DNA of 64,000 bases from CAVQHY01 sp963712465 (GCA_963712465.1 CAVQHY010000008.1:434001-498000); one strand, 5' to 3'; counted from the first letter of the stretch, positions 55,906 through 64,000 are shown. Notes: generated from the sequence alone by a model not told the origin. Numbers and translations: made by a program.

Positions 55906-58308
55906 ATGAGCGACAGCGCGATCGACCGCAGCAGCCTGCCGATCCGGCGACCGCCGTTCGCCGGCGCGACGAAGCGGACGCTGGCCGACTCGCAACCCGA
56001 TTGGAACCAGGCGAGCCACGTTCAGCCGCCCGAGGGCGCGCCGAATGTGCTCCTCGTCCTGATCGACGACGCGGGATTCGGCAACCCGAGCACCTTCGGC
56101 GGTCCGATCGACACACCGAACTACACCCGTATGGCGGAGGAGGGTCTCCGCTACAACCGCTTCCACGTGACCGCGGTCTGCTCGCCGACGAGGGCGGCGA
56201 TGCTCACCGGCCGCAACCAGCATCGGGTCGGGTTCGGCCTCGTCGCCGAGTTCTCTGGCCCGTTCCCCGGCTACAACGCCACCATCCCGCGCGACTGCGC
56301 GACGCTGCCGCGGATCCTGCAGGAGAACGGCTACATGACTTCCTGCATCGGCAAGTGGCACCTGACGCCGGACAACCAGCAGGGCTCGAGCGGGCCCTTC
56401 GACCGCTGGCCCACAGGGCTCGGGTTCGACTACTACTGGGGTTTCCTCGGTGGCGAGGCGGGCCAGTACGACCCGCTCATCACCGAGAACCAGAAGGTCC
56501 TGGGCGTTCCCGAGGGCACCGACGGCGAGCCGTACTACTTCCCGAACGATATGCCGGTTAAGGCGACCGACTGGCTGAACCGCGTACGCGCAGAACGGCC
56601 CGATGCACCCTGGTTCATGTACTACTCGACCGGCTGCAGCCATGCGCCCCACCAGGTGCCGCGGGAGTGGGCGGACAAGTACAAGGGGAAGTTCGATCAG
56701 GGCTGGGACGTCCTCCGAGAGGAGACGCTGGCGCGCCAGAAGGAGCTCGGCGTGGTGCCCGCCGACACGGAGCTGGGGGAGAACAACGCGTTCCCGAAGT
56801 GGGACTCTCTGTCCGAGACGGAGAGACGGCTGTACGCGCGTCAGATGGAGACGTACGCCGGCTACTCCGAGAACGCCGACTGGAACGTTGGCCGCCTGCT
56901 CGCCGCGATCGAGGAGATGGGCGAGCTCGACAACACCGTGGTGATCTGGATCTGGGGCGACAACGGCGCCAGCATGGAGGGCACGCTCTCGGGCACGTTC
57001 AACGAGCTGACGACGCTGAACGGGATCCCCCTCACCACCGAGCAGCAGATGGGGCTCCTGTTCAAGCACGGCGGGCTCGATGCCTGGGGAGGCGAGCTCG
57101 TGGCTCCGCACTACTCGTCGGCGTGGGCGTGGGCGAGCAACTGTCCCTTCGACTGGGGCAAGCAGGTCGCCTCCCACCTCGGCGGGACGCGTAACCCGCT
57201 CGTGATTCGCTACCCCAGTGCGATCTCCGACCCGGGCGCGGTGCGCAGCCACTTCACGCACGTGATCGACGTGGCGCCGACCGTCCTCGAGATTGCCGGG
57301 ATTCCCGCGCCTACGCACGTCGACGGGATCGAGCAGGAGCCGCACCACGGCTTCACGTTCGCCGACTCGCTCTCGGACGCAGGGGCGCCCGAGCGCCACA
57401 CGCAGCAGTACTTCGAGGCGGTCGGTAACCGGGCGATGTACAAGGACGGCTGGTGGCTCGCAATGCGGCTACCACGCATCCCCTGGTTGCTGGACCCCGA
57501 AGCGCTCCGCCACTTCGGACCCGGCTGGGATCCCGACGCCGACCCGGTCGAGCTCTACTACCTCCCGGACGACTTCTCGCAGGCGAGGAACGTCGCCGAC
57601 GAGCATCCCGAGAAGGTTGCCGAGCTTCGTCAGCTCTTCTGGGAGGAGGCGGAGCGGTACCAGGTGCTGCCGATCCTGGGCGGGCTCTCCTCCTTCTACG
57701 GGATCGTGCCGCCGATCCCGAAGGTGTCGAAGTTCACCTACCGGGGGCGGATCGAGAACGTCGCGGCCGGGATGATCCCGCGCATCTACAACCACTCGTA
57801 CACGATCAGCGCCGACCTCGTCGTCCCGGAAGGCGGCGTCGAGGGCGTGATCGTCGCCGCGTTCGACCATCTGGGGGGCTTCTCGCTCTACGTCCAGGAC
57901 GGAAAGCTGAAGCACCACTACTCGATGCTCGGCGTGCTCGAGTACACGCAGGCCGCGGAGGCTCCGCTCCCGGCCGGCGCGGTGAACGTCGAGATGATCT
58001 TCGCCGCCGACGAGCCGAAGCCGGCAACCGGCGGTGAGGTGACCCTACTCGTCAACGGCGACCCGGTTGCCTCCGGGCGGATGGAGCACACCGTGCCCGC
58101 GCGCTTCTCCGGTTACGCGGGCATGGACATCGGGTGCGACAACGGCCTCGTCGTCGACCGCAGCTACGCGGAGAAGGCGCCGTTCCGGTTCACGGGCGAG
58201 ATCAAGCAGGTCACGTTCGACATTGCCCCACACATGAGCGAGGAGGACCAGCAGGCGCTGCACGAGCACGCGGCGCAGGCGCTGGCAGCCCACGCCGCAA
58301 GCGCGTAG
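55906..58308 (+). CDS. Arylsulfatase
   Basis: 800 aa from ATG 55906 with GGGAGG before it. The sulfatase core has LLVLIDDAGFGNPSTFGG (metal Asp pair), the formylglycine site CSPTRAAMLTGR near residue 92, GKWHLTP, SHAPHQVP and WGDNGAS. The C-terminal part holds a beta domain with YNHSYTISADLVVPEGGVEG. No signal peptide is seen, so it may be cytoplasmic, unlike many sulfatases. It needs a formylglycine-generating enzyme, which is not in the window. The natural substrate is unknown. Confidence 0.93.
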   Translation: MSDSAIDRSSLPIRRPPFAGATKRTLADSQPDWNQASHVQPPEGAPNVLLVLIDDAGFGNPSTFGGPIDTPNYTRMAEEGLRYNRFHVTAVCSPTRAAMLTGRNQHRVGFGLVAEFSGPFPGYNATIPRDCATLPRILQENGYMTSCIGKWHLTPDNQQGSSGPFDRWPTGLGFDYYWGFLGGEAGQYDPLITENQKVLGVPEGTDGEPYYFPNDMPVKATDWLNRVRAERPDAPWFMYYSTGCSHAPHQVPREWADKYKGKFDQGWDVLREETLARQKELGVVPADTELGENNAFPKWDSLSETERRLYARQMETYAGYSENADWNVGRLLAAIEEMGELDNTVVIWIWGDNGASMEGTLSGTFNELTTLNGIPLTTEQQMGLLFKHGGLDAWGGELVAPHYSSAWAWASNCPFDWGKQVASHLGGTRNPLVIRYPSAISDPGAVRSHFTHVIDVAPTVLEIAGIPAPTHVDGIEQEPHHGFTFADSLSDAGAPERHTQQYFEAVGNRAMYKDGWWLAMRLPRIPWLLDPEALRHFGPGWDPDADPVELYYLPDDFSQARNVADEHPEKVAELRQLFWEEAERYQVLPILGGLSSFYGIVPPIPKVSKFTYRGRIENVAAGMIPRIYNHSYTISADLVVPEGGVEGVIVAAFDHLGGFSLYVQDGKLKHHYSMLGVLEYTQAAEAPLPAGAVNVEMIFAADEPKPATGGEVTLLVNGDPVASGRMEHTVPARFSGYAGMDIGCDNGLVVDRSYAEKAPFRFTGEIKQVTFDIAPHMSEEDQQALHEHAAQALAAHAASA

Positions 58309-58336
58309 GGAAACTCGTCTCCGGAAGGGAGAGAGC

Positions 58337-58852
58337 ATGAGTGACGAGACGCTGGACGTACTGATCGCGGTCTATCTGATCCCCGATCTCGCCAAGCAGG
58401 ACTTCGACGCCTTCGTCGAGCTCGCCGAGGCGAAGACGATCTCCACCGAGGGGGTCGTCCTCGTTCACAAGGACGCGGACGGCGAGGTGCACGTCGAGGA
58501 GACGGGCGACCACCTGGGCCGCAAGGGGGCGAAGGTCGGCGGAGGCGTCGGCCTCGTGGTCGGTCTCTTCGCACCGCCGCTCCTCGCCGCAACGGCCGTC
58601 GGGGCAGCCGTCGGCGGGCTCACCGGCAAATTCGCGCGCAAGCGCGTGCAGGCCGGCATCGGGGAGAAGATGGACAACGCGCTACCCCCCGGCTCGGCCG
58701 GGATCGTTGCCATCTTCGACCGCGAGCATGCCGATGTCGTCGACACCACGCTCGCGAACGCGATCCGCAAGTCAACCGCCCAGGTCGACAAGGCGAGCGC
58801 GAAGGAGCTCAAGGCAGGGCTCGAGGAAGCGGGAGCGGGGCTCGCGGGCTGA
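58337..58852 (+). CDS. DUF1269 family protein
   Basis: 171 aa, ATG preceded by GGAAGGGAGAG. The central glycine-rich hairpin GVGLVVGLFAPPLLAATAVG with AAVGGLTGKF, flanked by soluble alpha/beta segments (LDVLIAVYLIPDLAKQDFDA, KMDNALPPGSAGIVAIFD), is the DUF1269 layout. Such proteins are probably membrane-associated. It sits 28 bp after the sulfatase and 26 bp before the flavodoxin-like gene, so it is likely to be co-transcribed with both. Confidence 0.85.
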   Translation: MSDETLDVLIAVYLIPDLAKQDFDAFVELAEAKTISTEGVVLVHKDADGEVHVEETGDHLGRKGAKVGGGVGLVVGLFAPPLLAATAVGAAVGGLTGKFARKRVQAGIGEKMDNALPPGSAGIVAIFDREHADVVDTTLANAIRKSTAQVDKASAKELKAGLEEAGAGLAG

Positions 58853-58878
58853 TGCTCGTCACGCAGAAGGAGAGATGA

Positions 58879-59562
58879 ATGGACTCCGAGAGGAAACCGA
58901 AGGTGCTGGTCGTGTACTTCACGCTGACCAAGCAGGTCGGTCGGGTCGCGGAGGCGTTGGGGCAGGCGTTCGAGGCGCGGGGCTGCGACGTCACGAAGGC
59001 GTCGATCGAGTTCACCGACGAACGGTGGGTGCACCACCTCAAGCAGTTCCCGATGAAGCATCCGATCCGCCAGCTCCTGACTATTCTCCCGGCGCAAGCT
59101 CGCCACAAGACTGGCGAAATCAGCGTTCCACCGGAGGCGCAGGAGGGCGACTACGACCTGGTCGTGCTCGCGTCCCCCACCTGGTGGTTCCAGACGAGCA
59201 TGCCGATGCGGTCGTACCTCGAGTCGCCCGGCGCGAAGGCGGTGCTGAACGGCAAGCCGTTCGCATGCGTGTCGGTCTCCCGCCGCTACTTCAGGTTCAA
59301 CCTCGGGCAGCAGAAGAAGCTCGGGGAGAAGAACGGCGGGCGGTGGATCGACAAGACGCAGTTCGTCTCCGCGGGCGGGCAGGTCAAATCGATGCTCGCA
59401 TGGCTCGGGTACATGAAGCACGGCGAGCCGCAGAAGCGTGTCTTCGGGCTGAAGATGTATCAGCCGAACCTCGACTCCGACTTCGAGGAGCAGGCGCGCA
59501 CCTTCGTCGACAGCGTGGCCGACCAGCTCCTCAAGCCCGTCCCGGCAGTCGCGCGAAACTGA
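58879..59562 (+). CDS. Flavodoxin family protein
   Basis: 227 aa from ATG 58879. The FMN phosphate-binding loop VVYFTLTKQVGRVAEAL and the second flavodoxin segment DLVVLASPTWWFQTSMP, with a later ACVSVSRRYFRFN strand, identify a flavodoxin-like fold. It is larger than electron-transfer flavodoxins and closer to the NADPH-dependent FMN reductase group. It may supply electrons or redox control in the DUF2252-sulfatase-DUF1269 run. It converges with the SDR gene. Confidence 0.8.
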   Translation: MDSERKPKVLVVYFTLTKQVGRVAEALGQAFEARGCDVTKASIEFTDERWVHHLKQFPMKHPIRQLLTILPAQARHKTGEISVPPEAQEGDYDLVVLASPTWWFQTSMPMRSYLESPGAKAVLNGKPFACVSVSRRYFRFNLGQQKKLGEKNGGRWIDKTQFVSAGGQVKSMLAWLGYMKHGEPQKRVFGLKMYQPNLDSDFEEQARTFVDSVADQLLKPVPAVARN

Positions 59563-59577
59563 GGCCGAGGGGCCGAT

Positions 59578-60453
59578 CTACCCCGGCTTGGGGAGCCCCA
59601 GCTCGTGGGCGAGCGCTCGATCCCTCGCCCGGTCGGGGAGCGCTGCCACGACCGCGACCTCCCTTCCGCCATGGCCGGCCAGGTACCTGGTCTTGGGCTT
59701 GTCCGACGTGAGCGCGTGGGCGACGGCCTTGGCGATCACCAGGGGTGGATCCGCATCCGCCGCCGCCTTCTCTGTGGCCTTTCGGACCGCGGCGATCTGC
59801 TCCTCGTACAGCCGGTAACCTTTCTCGCCGAGCCTCTGCTCGAGCCCGTCCAACTCGGCATACGTCTTCCCGAAGATCGCTGTCTCGACCGGCGCGACCT
59901 CGATCAGAGACACGTGGATATTCCACTGCCGCAGCTCGAGCCGCAGCGCGTCGGTGATGGCCCTGATCCCGAACTTCGATGCGCTGTAGGCGCCGTTCAG
60001 GGGAAGCACGAGCAGGCCCCCGATCGAGCCTACGTTCACGATCCGCCCGCCGCCCCGCCGGATCAGCGGCAGGAACGCCTGGACCATGGCGACCGGCCCG
60101 AACAGGTTGACCTCGAGCTGCGTCCGGAAGTCGGCCATCGGCTGGAACTCGATGGGCGCCGGCTTGGCGATCCCGGCGTTGTTGACCAGGCCAGCAAGCC
60201 CGCGATCCCCCACGGCATCTGCGACGGTGGCTGCCGCCGCGGTGATCGCCGCCTCATCCGTGACGTCGACGATCACCGGCGTCAGCTCGTCCGAGGTTTG
60301 CGCCTGGAGCGCGTCGCCGTCGGCTCGCCGGCGGACGCCGGCGAAGACCCTGAATCCCTGCTTCGCGAGGTGAAGCGCCGTTGCCGCTCCGACTCCCGTG
60401 GAGGTGCCGGTGACCACGACAGAGCCGCGATCTGTGGACTGGTTATCGGACAC
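59578..60453 (-). CDS. Short-chain dehydrogenase/reductase
   Basis: 291 aa classical SDR. The cofactor motif TGTSTGVG, NNAGIAKP, the catalytic Ser in IVNVGSIGG, and YSASK with the catalytic Tyr-Lys pair are all present. A long C-terminal helical region (GLEQRLGEKGYRLYEEQIAA) may set the substrate. It is transcribed against the flavodoxin gene and away from the methyltransferase. The substrate is unknown. Confidence 0.93.
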   Translation of the reverse strand: MSDNQSTDRGSVVVTGTSTGVGAATALHLAKQGFRVFAGVRRRADGDALQAQTSDELTPVIVDVTDEAAITAAAATVADAVGDRGLAGLVNNAGIAKPAPIEFQPMADFRTQLEVNLFGPVAMVQAFLPLIRRGGGRIVNVGSIGGLLVLPLNGAYSASKFGIRAITDALRLELRQWNIHVSLIEVAPVETAIFGKTYAELDGLEQRLGEKGYRLYEEQIAAVRKATEKAAADADPPLVIAKAVAHALTSDKPKTRYLAGHGGREVAVVAALPDRARDRALAHELGLPKPG

Positions 60454-60746
60454 GAGCGTGCCTCCTTTTGAGTGGGGGGAAGTTAACGCATCGTCGTGCT
60501 CGGTTCACATCGAGGCCGATCGCCGCCGTCACCGGCCTCTGCGGCGTCTCGAGAGTGGGCGACCTTCCTATTTGACGTCTCCGATGACGCCGAGGCGGAA
60601 ACCGAGCCACGGATAGAACCGCGCGATGGCCGGATCCTGCGGGAAGTAGCCGATGGCGGGGGACACCCGTCGATCGTCGAACTTCTCGATTGGAGTACCG
60701 ACGATACGACCGTGAACGGTTCTTCGCCGACGACATACTTCGGCGC
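60454..60746. other. Intergenic region with unresolved short open frames
   Basis: About 290 bp between the divergent SDR and methyltransferase genes. A minus-strand frame ending at 60568 reads RVSPAIGYFPQDPAIARFYP-like sequence with high third-position GC, and a plus-strand acidic frame covers the same bases. Neither has a convincing start or ribosome binding site. I cannot say which, if either, is a gene. Confidence 0.3.
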
Positions 60747-61997
60747 GTGGGAGGATCGAAGACGTTGCCCGACGCACACCTGTCACCGCAGACGCTCTTG
60801 CAGCTCGCGCCCGGAGTGCGAACGCGCTTCGATGCGGCGGGGCATGTCCTGCTCGATGCGCCGGATGGGACCGTCGTCGATCTCGGGCCCCGCGGTTACG
60901 CAACGTTGTCGCTGTTCGCGCAGCCCTTCGCTCTCGGCAAGGCGATCGACCGCCTAGAGCGCGACGCACCCGCCACCGACTTCGCGCCCACGATGAACGT
61001 CGTCAACATGCTGATCGAGGAAGGCGCCCTCGTCCAGCCGGACGCCGCTCGGGGCCCGGCAAGCGGCTGGGCCGATCCGGTGGAGCACGCCCGGATGCTG
61101 CACGACGATCGCAGGACGGGCGACTACCTCGCCGCTCTCGTCGCAGCGGTGCGACCGGGCGACGTCGTGCTCGACATCGGCACCGGGAGCGGGGTGCTCG
61201 CCGTCGCCGCGGCCCGGGCGGGCGCACGCCGCGTCTACGCGGTCGAGGCCAGTGACATCGCAGAGGTCGCCGGGCGGGTCTTCGCCGCCAACGGGGTGAC
61301 GGACACGGTCACGCTGGTTCCCGGCTGGTCGCGGGAGATCGAGCTGCCCGAGCCGGCCGACGTGCTGGTTGCGGAGATCATCGGCAACGAACCGTTCGAG
61401 GAGGAGATCCTCGAGACCACACTCGACGCTCGCCGCCGCTTGCTGAAACCCGACGCGCGGCTGATCCCACACGCGCTGACGCTACTGGCGCGGCCGCTTC
61501 GCCTCCCGGACGGCGAGGCCAGGCAGCGCGCCGTCGGGCGGGCGGCGGTCGAGCGCTGGCGGCGGCTGTACGACATGGAGTTCCAACCGCTGCTGGACGC
61601 CGCCGCCCCAGGGCCCGTCAACATGCCGACCGAGGCAGAGGTGGTCGCCGCCTGGCCGCCGGTGGGCCCACCCGTCACCCTCGCGACGCTGGATCTGGCG
61701 ACGTTCGCGGAGGCCTCGGTGCGCGCCTGCGCCGACCTGGTCGTCGACGAGCCGGGCACGGTGAACGCCGTCGCCGTCACGTTCCGCGCCGCCCTCCACG
61801 GGGCGATCGAGCACACCCTCGATCCCTGGATGTGGCCGACCTCCAGCTGGGCGACGTCGGTGTGGGTGCTCCCCGACCCGCTGCACGTGGGGTCAAGGGC
61901 CGTGCTCCGCGTGCGTTACAACCGTCGCGCGAGCGGAGCACCCGACGGGCTCAGGTGTGCACTGGTCGAGGACGGGCGCGAATTGAACCGGCCCTGA
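60747..61997 (+). CDS. PqqD-like domain fused to PRMT-like class I methyltransferase
   Basis: About 416 aa from GTG 60747; a TTG at 60690 is possible. Residues 1-105 (HLSPQTLLQLAPGVRTRFDA, HVLLDAPDGTVVDLG, LSLFAQPFALGKAIDRLE, MLIEEGALVQP) have the winged-helix PqqD-like/RiPP-recognition pattern. The rest is a SAM methyltransferase with motif I VVLDIGTGSGVLAVAAA, VYAVEASDIAEVAGR, and the loop LVAEIIGNEPFEEEILE, which resembles the protein-arginine-methyltransferase double-E loop. A beta domain closes the protein. It could modify a peptide or protein bound through the PqqD-like part (inference). Confidence 0.75.
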   Translation: MGGSKTLPDAHLSPQTLLQLAPGVRTRFDAAGHVLLDAPDGTVVDLGPRGYATLSLFAQPFALGKAIDRLERDAPATDFAPTMNVVNMLIEEGALVQPDAARGPASGWADPVEHARMLHDDRRTGDYLAALVAAVRPGDVVLDIGTGSGVLAVAAARAGARRVYAVEASDIAEVAGRVFAANGVTDTVTLVPGWSREIELPEPADVLVAEIIGNEPFEEEILETTLDARRRLLKPDARLIPHALTLLARPLRLPDGEARQRAVGRAAVERWRRLYDMEFQPLLDAAAPGPVNMPTEAEVVAAWPPVGPPVTLATLDLATFAEASVRACADLVVDEPGTVNAVAVTFRAALHGAIEHTLDPWMWPTSSWATSVWVLPDPLHVGSRAVLRVRYNRRASGAPDGLRCALVEDGRELNRP

Positions 61998-62058
61998 GAC
62001 GATGCTCGCCAAGACGCCGGCCACGTCGTCAAAGCTGCCCGCACGAGTGCACGGCACG

Positions 62059-62081
62059 GTTCATCCCCTTTGGACGATGCC
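62059..62081 (+). promoter_or_regulatory. 23-bp shared motif, site 4 (upstream of second SHOCT gene)
   Basis: GTTCATCCCCTTTGGACGAT followed by GCC. It lies 62 bp after the methyltransferase stop and about 100 bp before the SHOCT gene. It matches the other three sites at TCATCC, GG and GATGC. Confidence 0.5.
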
Positions 62082-62182
62082 CAGGCGCCGCTGATAGGGC
62101 AGAATGGTCAGCGGCTCGGTCGATCGTGGGATCGCCGGGTCGAAGCGTGTGAGATCGCCCACGGTGACGACAGGAGACTGCA

Positions 62183-62467
62183 ATGGGAATGGTTCGTCGA
62201 CGAACGCGCCGCCGGACGATGCTGGTCGCCGGTGGAGCGGCGTACGCGGCCGGCAGGTACGCGGGCCGAGGGGACGACTCCGGACAGGACGATTACGCCG
62301 ACGAGCAGGGCTACGAGCAGGAGGTCCCGCCGGCGCCGCCGCCTCCCGCCCCGACCAGTGGGGAGAGCCAGGCCGACGAGATCCAGCGTCTCGCCGAGCT
62401 GCACACCGCCGGCGCATTGACCGACGAGGAGTTCGCGGCCGCCAAGGCCAAGGCTCTCGGAATCTAA
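62183..62467 (+). CDS. SHOCT domain protein (paralogue of 35100-35429)
   Basis: 94 aa. An Arg-rich start (MGMVRRRTRRRTMLVAGGAA) with a YAAGRYAGRG segment is followed by an acidic stretch, a Pro-rich tract, and a SHOCT end with IQRLAELHTAGALTDEEFAA. The design is the same as the protein at 35100: basic N-terminus, low-complexity linker, SHOCT. GGAG lies a few bases before ATG. It may be tethered to the membrane or to nucleic acid through the basic start (inference). Confidence 0.8.
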   Translation: MGMVRRRTRRRTMLVAGGAAYAAGRYAGRGDDSGQDDYADEQGYEQEVPPAPPPPAPTSGESQADEIQRLAELHTAGALTDEEFAAAKAKALGI

Positions 62468-62494
62468 ACGCAGCGCTTAGAAGGAGGAGCGGTT

Positions 62495-62914
62495 ATGGCT
62501 CGGAGTGGTCGTGCCGGGGTGCTCGAGCGCGCCATCGAGGCTTGCCTCAACGGCGAGGTCGACGCCTTGCCGAAACTGTTCAGCGACGATGTGAGCGGTT
62601 GGTCGCCGAACATGCTGGTTGCCTCACGCGGCGAGCTGGCAGAAGTGGTCGCGGAACGCGAGGCAAGCTTTTCAAACATGTCCGTGAAGATCGACGCCCT
62701 CGACGTCGTCGGGAACAAGGGCTACGCCGAGTACCGGGTGAGCGCGGTCTTCTCGGCCCCGTTCGTGGTCGACGAGCAGACCGCGATCGAGCCGAACGGC
62801 CGCGAGCTCCTGCTCGGAGCCGCGTTCGTAGCGGAGTTCAGCGGGGACACGATCTCTGCGTTTCGCAACTACTTCGACAACGCGGCGCTGCTGGAGCAGA
62901 TGCTCGTCCAATAG
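62495..62914 (+). CDS. SnoaL/NTF2-like protein
   Basis: 139 aa with AAGGAGGAG before the ATG. The cone-shaped NTF2-like fold is suggested by the helix pair LERAIEACLNGEVDALPKLF, SDDVSGWSPNM, a run of beta strands (VSAVFSAPFVVDEQ) and the ending FRNYFDNAALLEQML. This family includes isomerases and ligand-binding proteins; no active-site residues can be fixed here. It follows the SHOCT gene at 27 bp. Confidence 0.78.
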   Translation: MARSGRAGVLERAIEACLNGEVDALPKLFSDDVSGWSPNMLVASRGELAEVVAEREASFSNMSVKIDALDVVGNKGYAEYRVSAVFSAPFVVDEQTAIEPNGRELLLGAAFVAEFSGDTISAFRNYFDNAALLEQMLVQ

Positions 62915-62934
62915 ACCTGCCCCCGGCTGAACCG

Positions 62935-63360
62935 GTGGACAGCCCCTACAGCCTCGTCGTCGAGGACTCGCCGGACCCGGCCGACCTCGCGCTGCTGGAG
63001 GAGCGGGTCACTGCGGCTGCCATCGCCGCCGCCGGCCTGGGCGACGACGAGGAGTTCGGGATCTTCGTCCGCGACGACGAAGGCCGAGTCGTCGCCGGCA
63101 TCTCCGGCATCGCGTGGGGTGGGTGCTGCGAGCTCCAGGCGATGTGGGTCGACGAGCTGCTCCGCGGTCGCGGGCTGGCTCGGGCCCTCATGGCCGGCGC
63201 GGAAGCCGAAGCCCGGCGGCGGGGCTGCTCGCTCGTCCAGTTCCGTGCCTACGACCTGCTGGCGCCCGGCCTCTACGAACGGCTCGGCTACGAGACCGTC
63301 GGCGTGATCGAGGGCTGCCCGGCCGCCAGCACCGCCCGCTGGTATCGCAAGAACCTGTAA
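62935..63360 (+). CDS. GNAT-family N-acetyltransferase
   Basis: 141 aa from GTG 62935; the open frame continues upstream over the SnoaL-like gene but without protein-like sequence. The acetyl-CoA binding motif is RGRGLARALMAGAEAEARRR, preceded by the strand WGGCCELQAMWVDELL and followed by YDLLAPGLYERLGYETVGVI, the C-terminal strand pattern. It acetylates an amine of unknown identity. The 218 bp after it hold nothing I can recognise. Confidence 0.88.
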   Translation: MDSPYSLVVEDSPDPADLALLEERVTAAAIAAAGLGDDEEFGIFVRDDEGRVVAGISGIAWGGCCELQAMWVDELLRGRGLARALMAGAEAEARRRGCSLVQFRAYDLLAPGLYERLGYETVGVIEGCPAASTARWYRKNL

Positions 63361-63578
63361 GACCAGCCGCCAGGAACTCCCCCTGGGTACCGGTTCCTGC
63401 TCTGGGATCTGACTATTGAACGGGATCTCTTTGGGTCCGCTCCTCTGGACGCACTGAAGGCGGCCGCCGACGACAGGACGACAAGCAGTGCGCCAGCGCG
63501 CCTCACCGATGTTTTGCGCTTCTCCGCGGGTATGCACTACCGACTTGTCGTGGCCGCCGTCGGGCTTTCCGCTCCCAC

Positions 63579-64000
63579 TCATGGCCCGTCGACCCGGCCG
63601 GCCGCCGAGGCTTCGAGGCGCTCGAGCGGGGACGGCTCGCCGCGGGCGCGCCGGCGGGCTGCGGCGATGTGCTCGGCCCCGATCACTCCTAGCAGCACGA
63701 CAAGCACCAGACAGGCGAGCACGAGGCCGGGCACGAGTAGACCGACGGCCCCGACCACGACGCAGGCGAGCGCCCCCGCGAGGCGCTTCCAGCCCGGCGA
63801 GCCGGTCATTCGCAGGCGGAAGAGAGCGTGTCCGAGCAGGTAGACGGCCGGCCCCGCCACGACGACCGCGACCTCCGCGGCGGGCAGCACCTCGGTGGGA
63901 TGTGCGATCACGAGCTCGTCGCCGACCGCCGCCACGATCACCCCGGCGACCAGCACGACGTGGAGGTACGTGTAGCCGTCACGGGCAAGTAGCGTGCGGT
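63579..64000 (-). CDS. Low temperature requirement protein A (LtrA) family, C-terminal part
   Basis: The frame runs to the right edge, so the N-terminus is outside. Visible are ARDGYTYLHVVLVAGVIVAA, LPAAEVAVVVAGPAVYLLGH, LFRLRMTGSPGWKRL and a last helix LVPGLVLACLVLVVLLGVIG, ending in a charged tail at 63579. The GYTYLH...LLGHALFRLR pattern is typical of LtrA proteins, which are multi-helix membrane proteins of unclear role. Confidence 0.8.
   Translation of the reverse strand, partial: RTLLARDGYTYLHVVLVAGVIVAAVGDELVIAHPTEVLPAAEVAVVVAGPAVYLLGHALFRLRMTGSPGWKRLAGALACVVVGAVGLLVPGLVLACLVLVVLLGVIGAEHIAAARRRARGEPSPLERLEASAAGRVDGP

Overview
The window looks like chromosomal DNA of a very GC-rich, GTG-start-rich actinobacterium. 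Gene content (a pncA-like gene with nadB-nadC-nadA, a DUF255 thioredoxin protein, cydABDC, DUF6325, GAP-family and SHOCT proteins) fits an environmental, possibly Thermoleophilia-like lineage. That placement is inference from gene content and codon use; no rRNA marker is present and I see no tRNA.

Layout. 0-3.6 kb: NAD synthesis (isochorismatase-fold hydrolase fragment, nadB, nadC, nadA). 3.59-3.83 kb: a block of GC-rich palindromes. 3.8-11 kb: DUF255 protein, an alpha-oxoamine synthase-like PLP enzyme, a large membrane PAS-GGDEF-EAL protein, and a small RodZ-C-like membrane protein. 11-27.4 kb: an exopolysaccharide locus, mostly on the minus strand, with Wzz/tyrosine-kinase fusion, polyprenyl-phosphate sugar transferase, at least six glycosyltransferases, O-antigen ligase, flippase, methyltransferase and a membrane-anchored glycosidase-like protein. 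Many of its glycosyltransferase genes, the methyltransferase and the ligase are broken by single-base frameshifts, unlike the flanking DNA. 27.6-28.6 kb: two remnants of IS256-family 3' ends. 28.7-35 kb: a complete type II DMSO-reductase-family operon (alpha, beta, heme-b gamma, TorD-like chaperone). 35-46.3 kb: small stress or envelope proteins, flippase-like YbhN protein, ClC channel, an antiporter remnant with an internal deletion, ispH, RDD and DUF2254 membrane proteins, a MalT-type LuxR regulator and a carboxymuconolactone decarboxylase-like protein. 46.3-52.1 kb: cytochrome bd oxidase cydA-cydB-cydD-cydC. 52.2-64 kb: DMT transporter, GAP protein, a DUF2252-arylsulfatase-DUF1269-flavodoxin run, an SDR, a PqqD-like/methyltransferase fusion, SHOCT, SnoaL-like, GNAT and LtrA genes.

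How they work together. The respiratory part couples a Tat-exported molybdoenzyme with a high-affinity bd quinol oxidase, suggesting life at low or changing oxygen with alternative electron donors or acceptors. A 23-bp partly palindromic motif (consensus TCATCC-N7-GG-N2-GA-N-GC type) occurs at four intergenic sites: next to the MalT-like regulator and CMD gene, between cydA and the DMT transporter, before the DUF2252 region, and before the second SHOCT gene. It may define a small regulon. Scattered frameshifts (GGDEF protein N-terminus, cydD, DMT transporter) and their concentration in the polysaccharide locus mean that sequence error and true decay must both be kept in mind.
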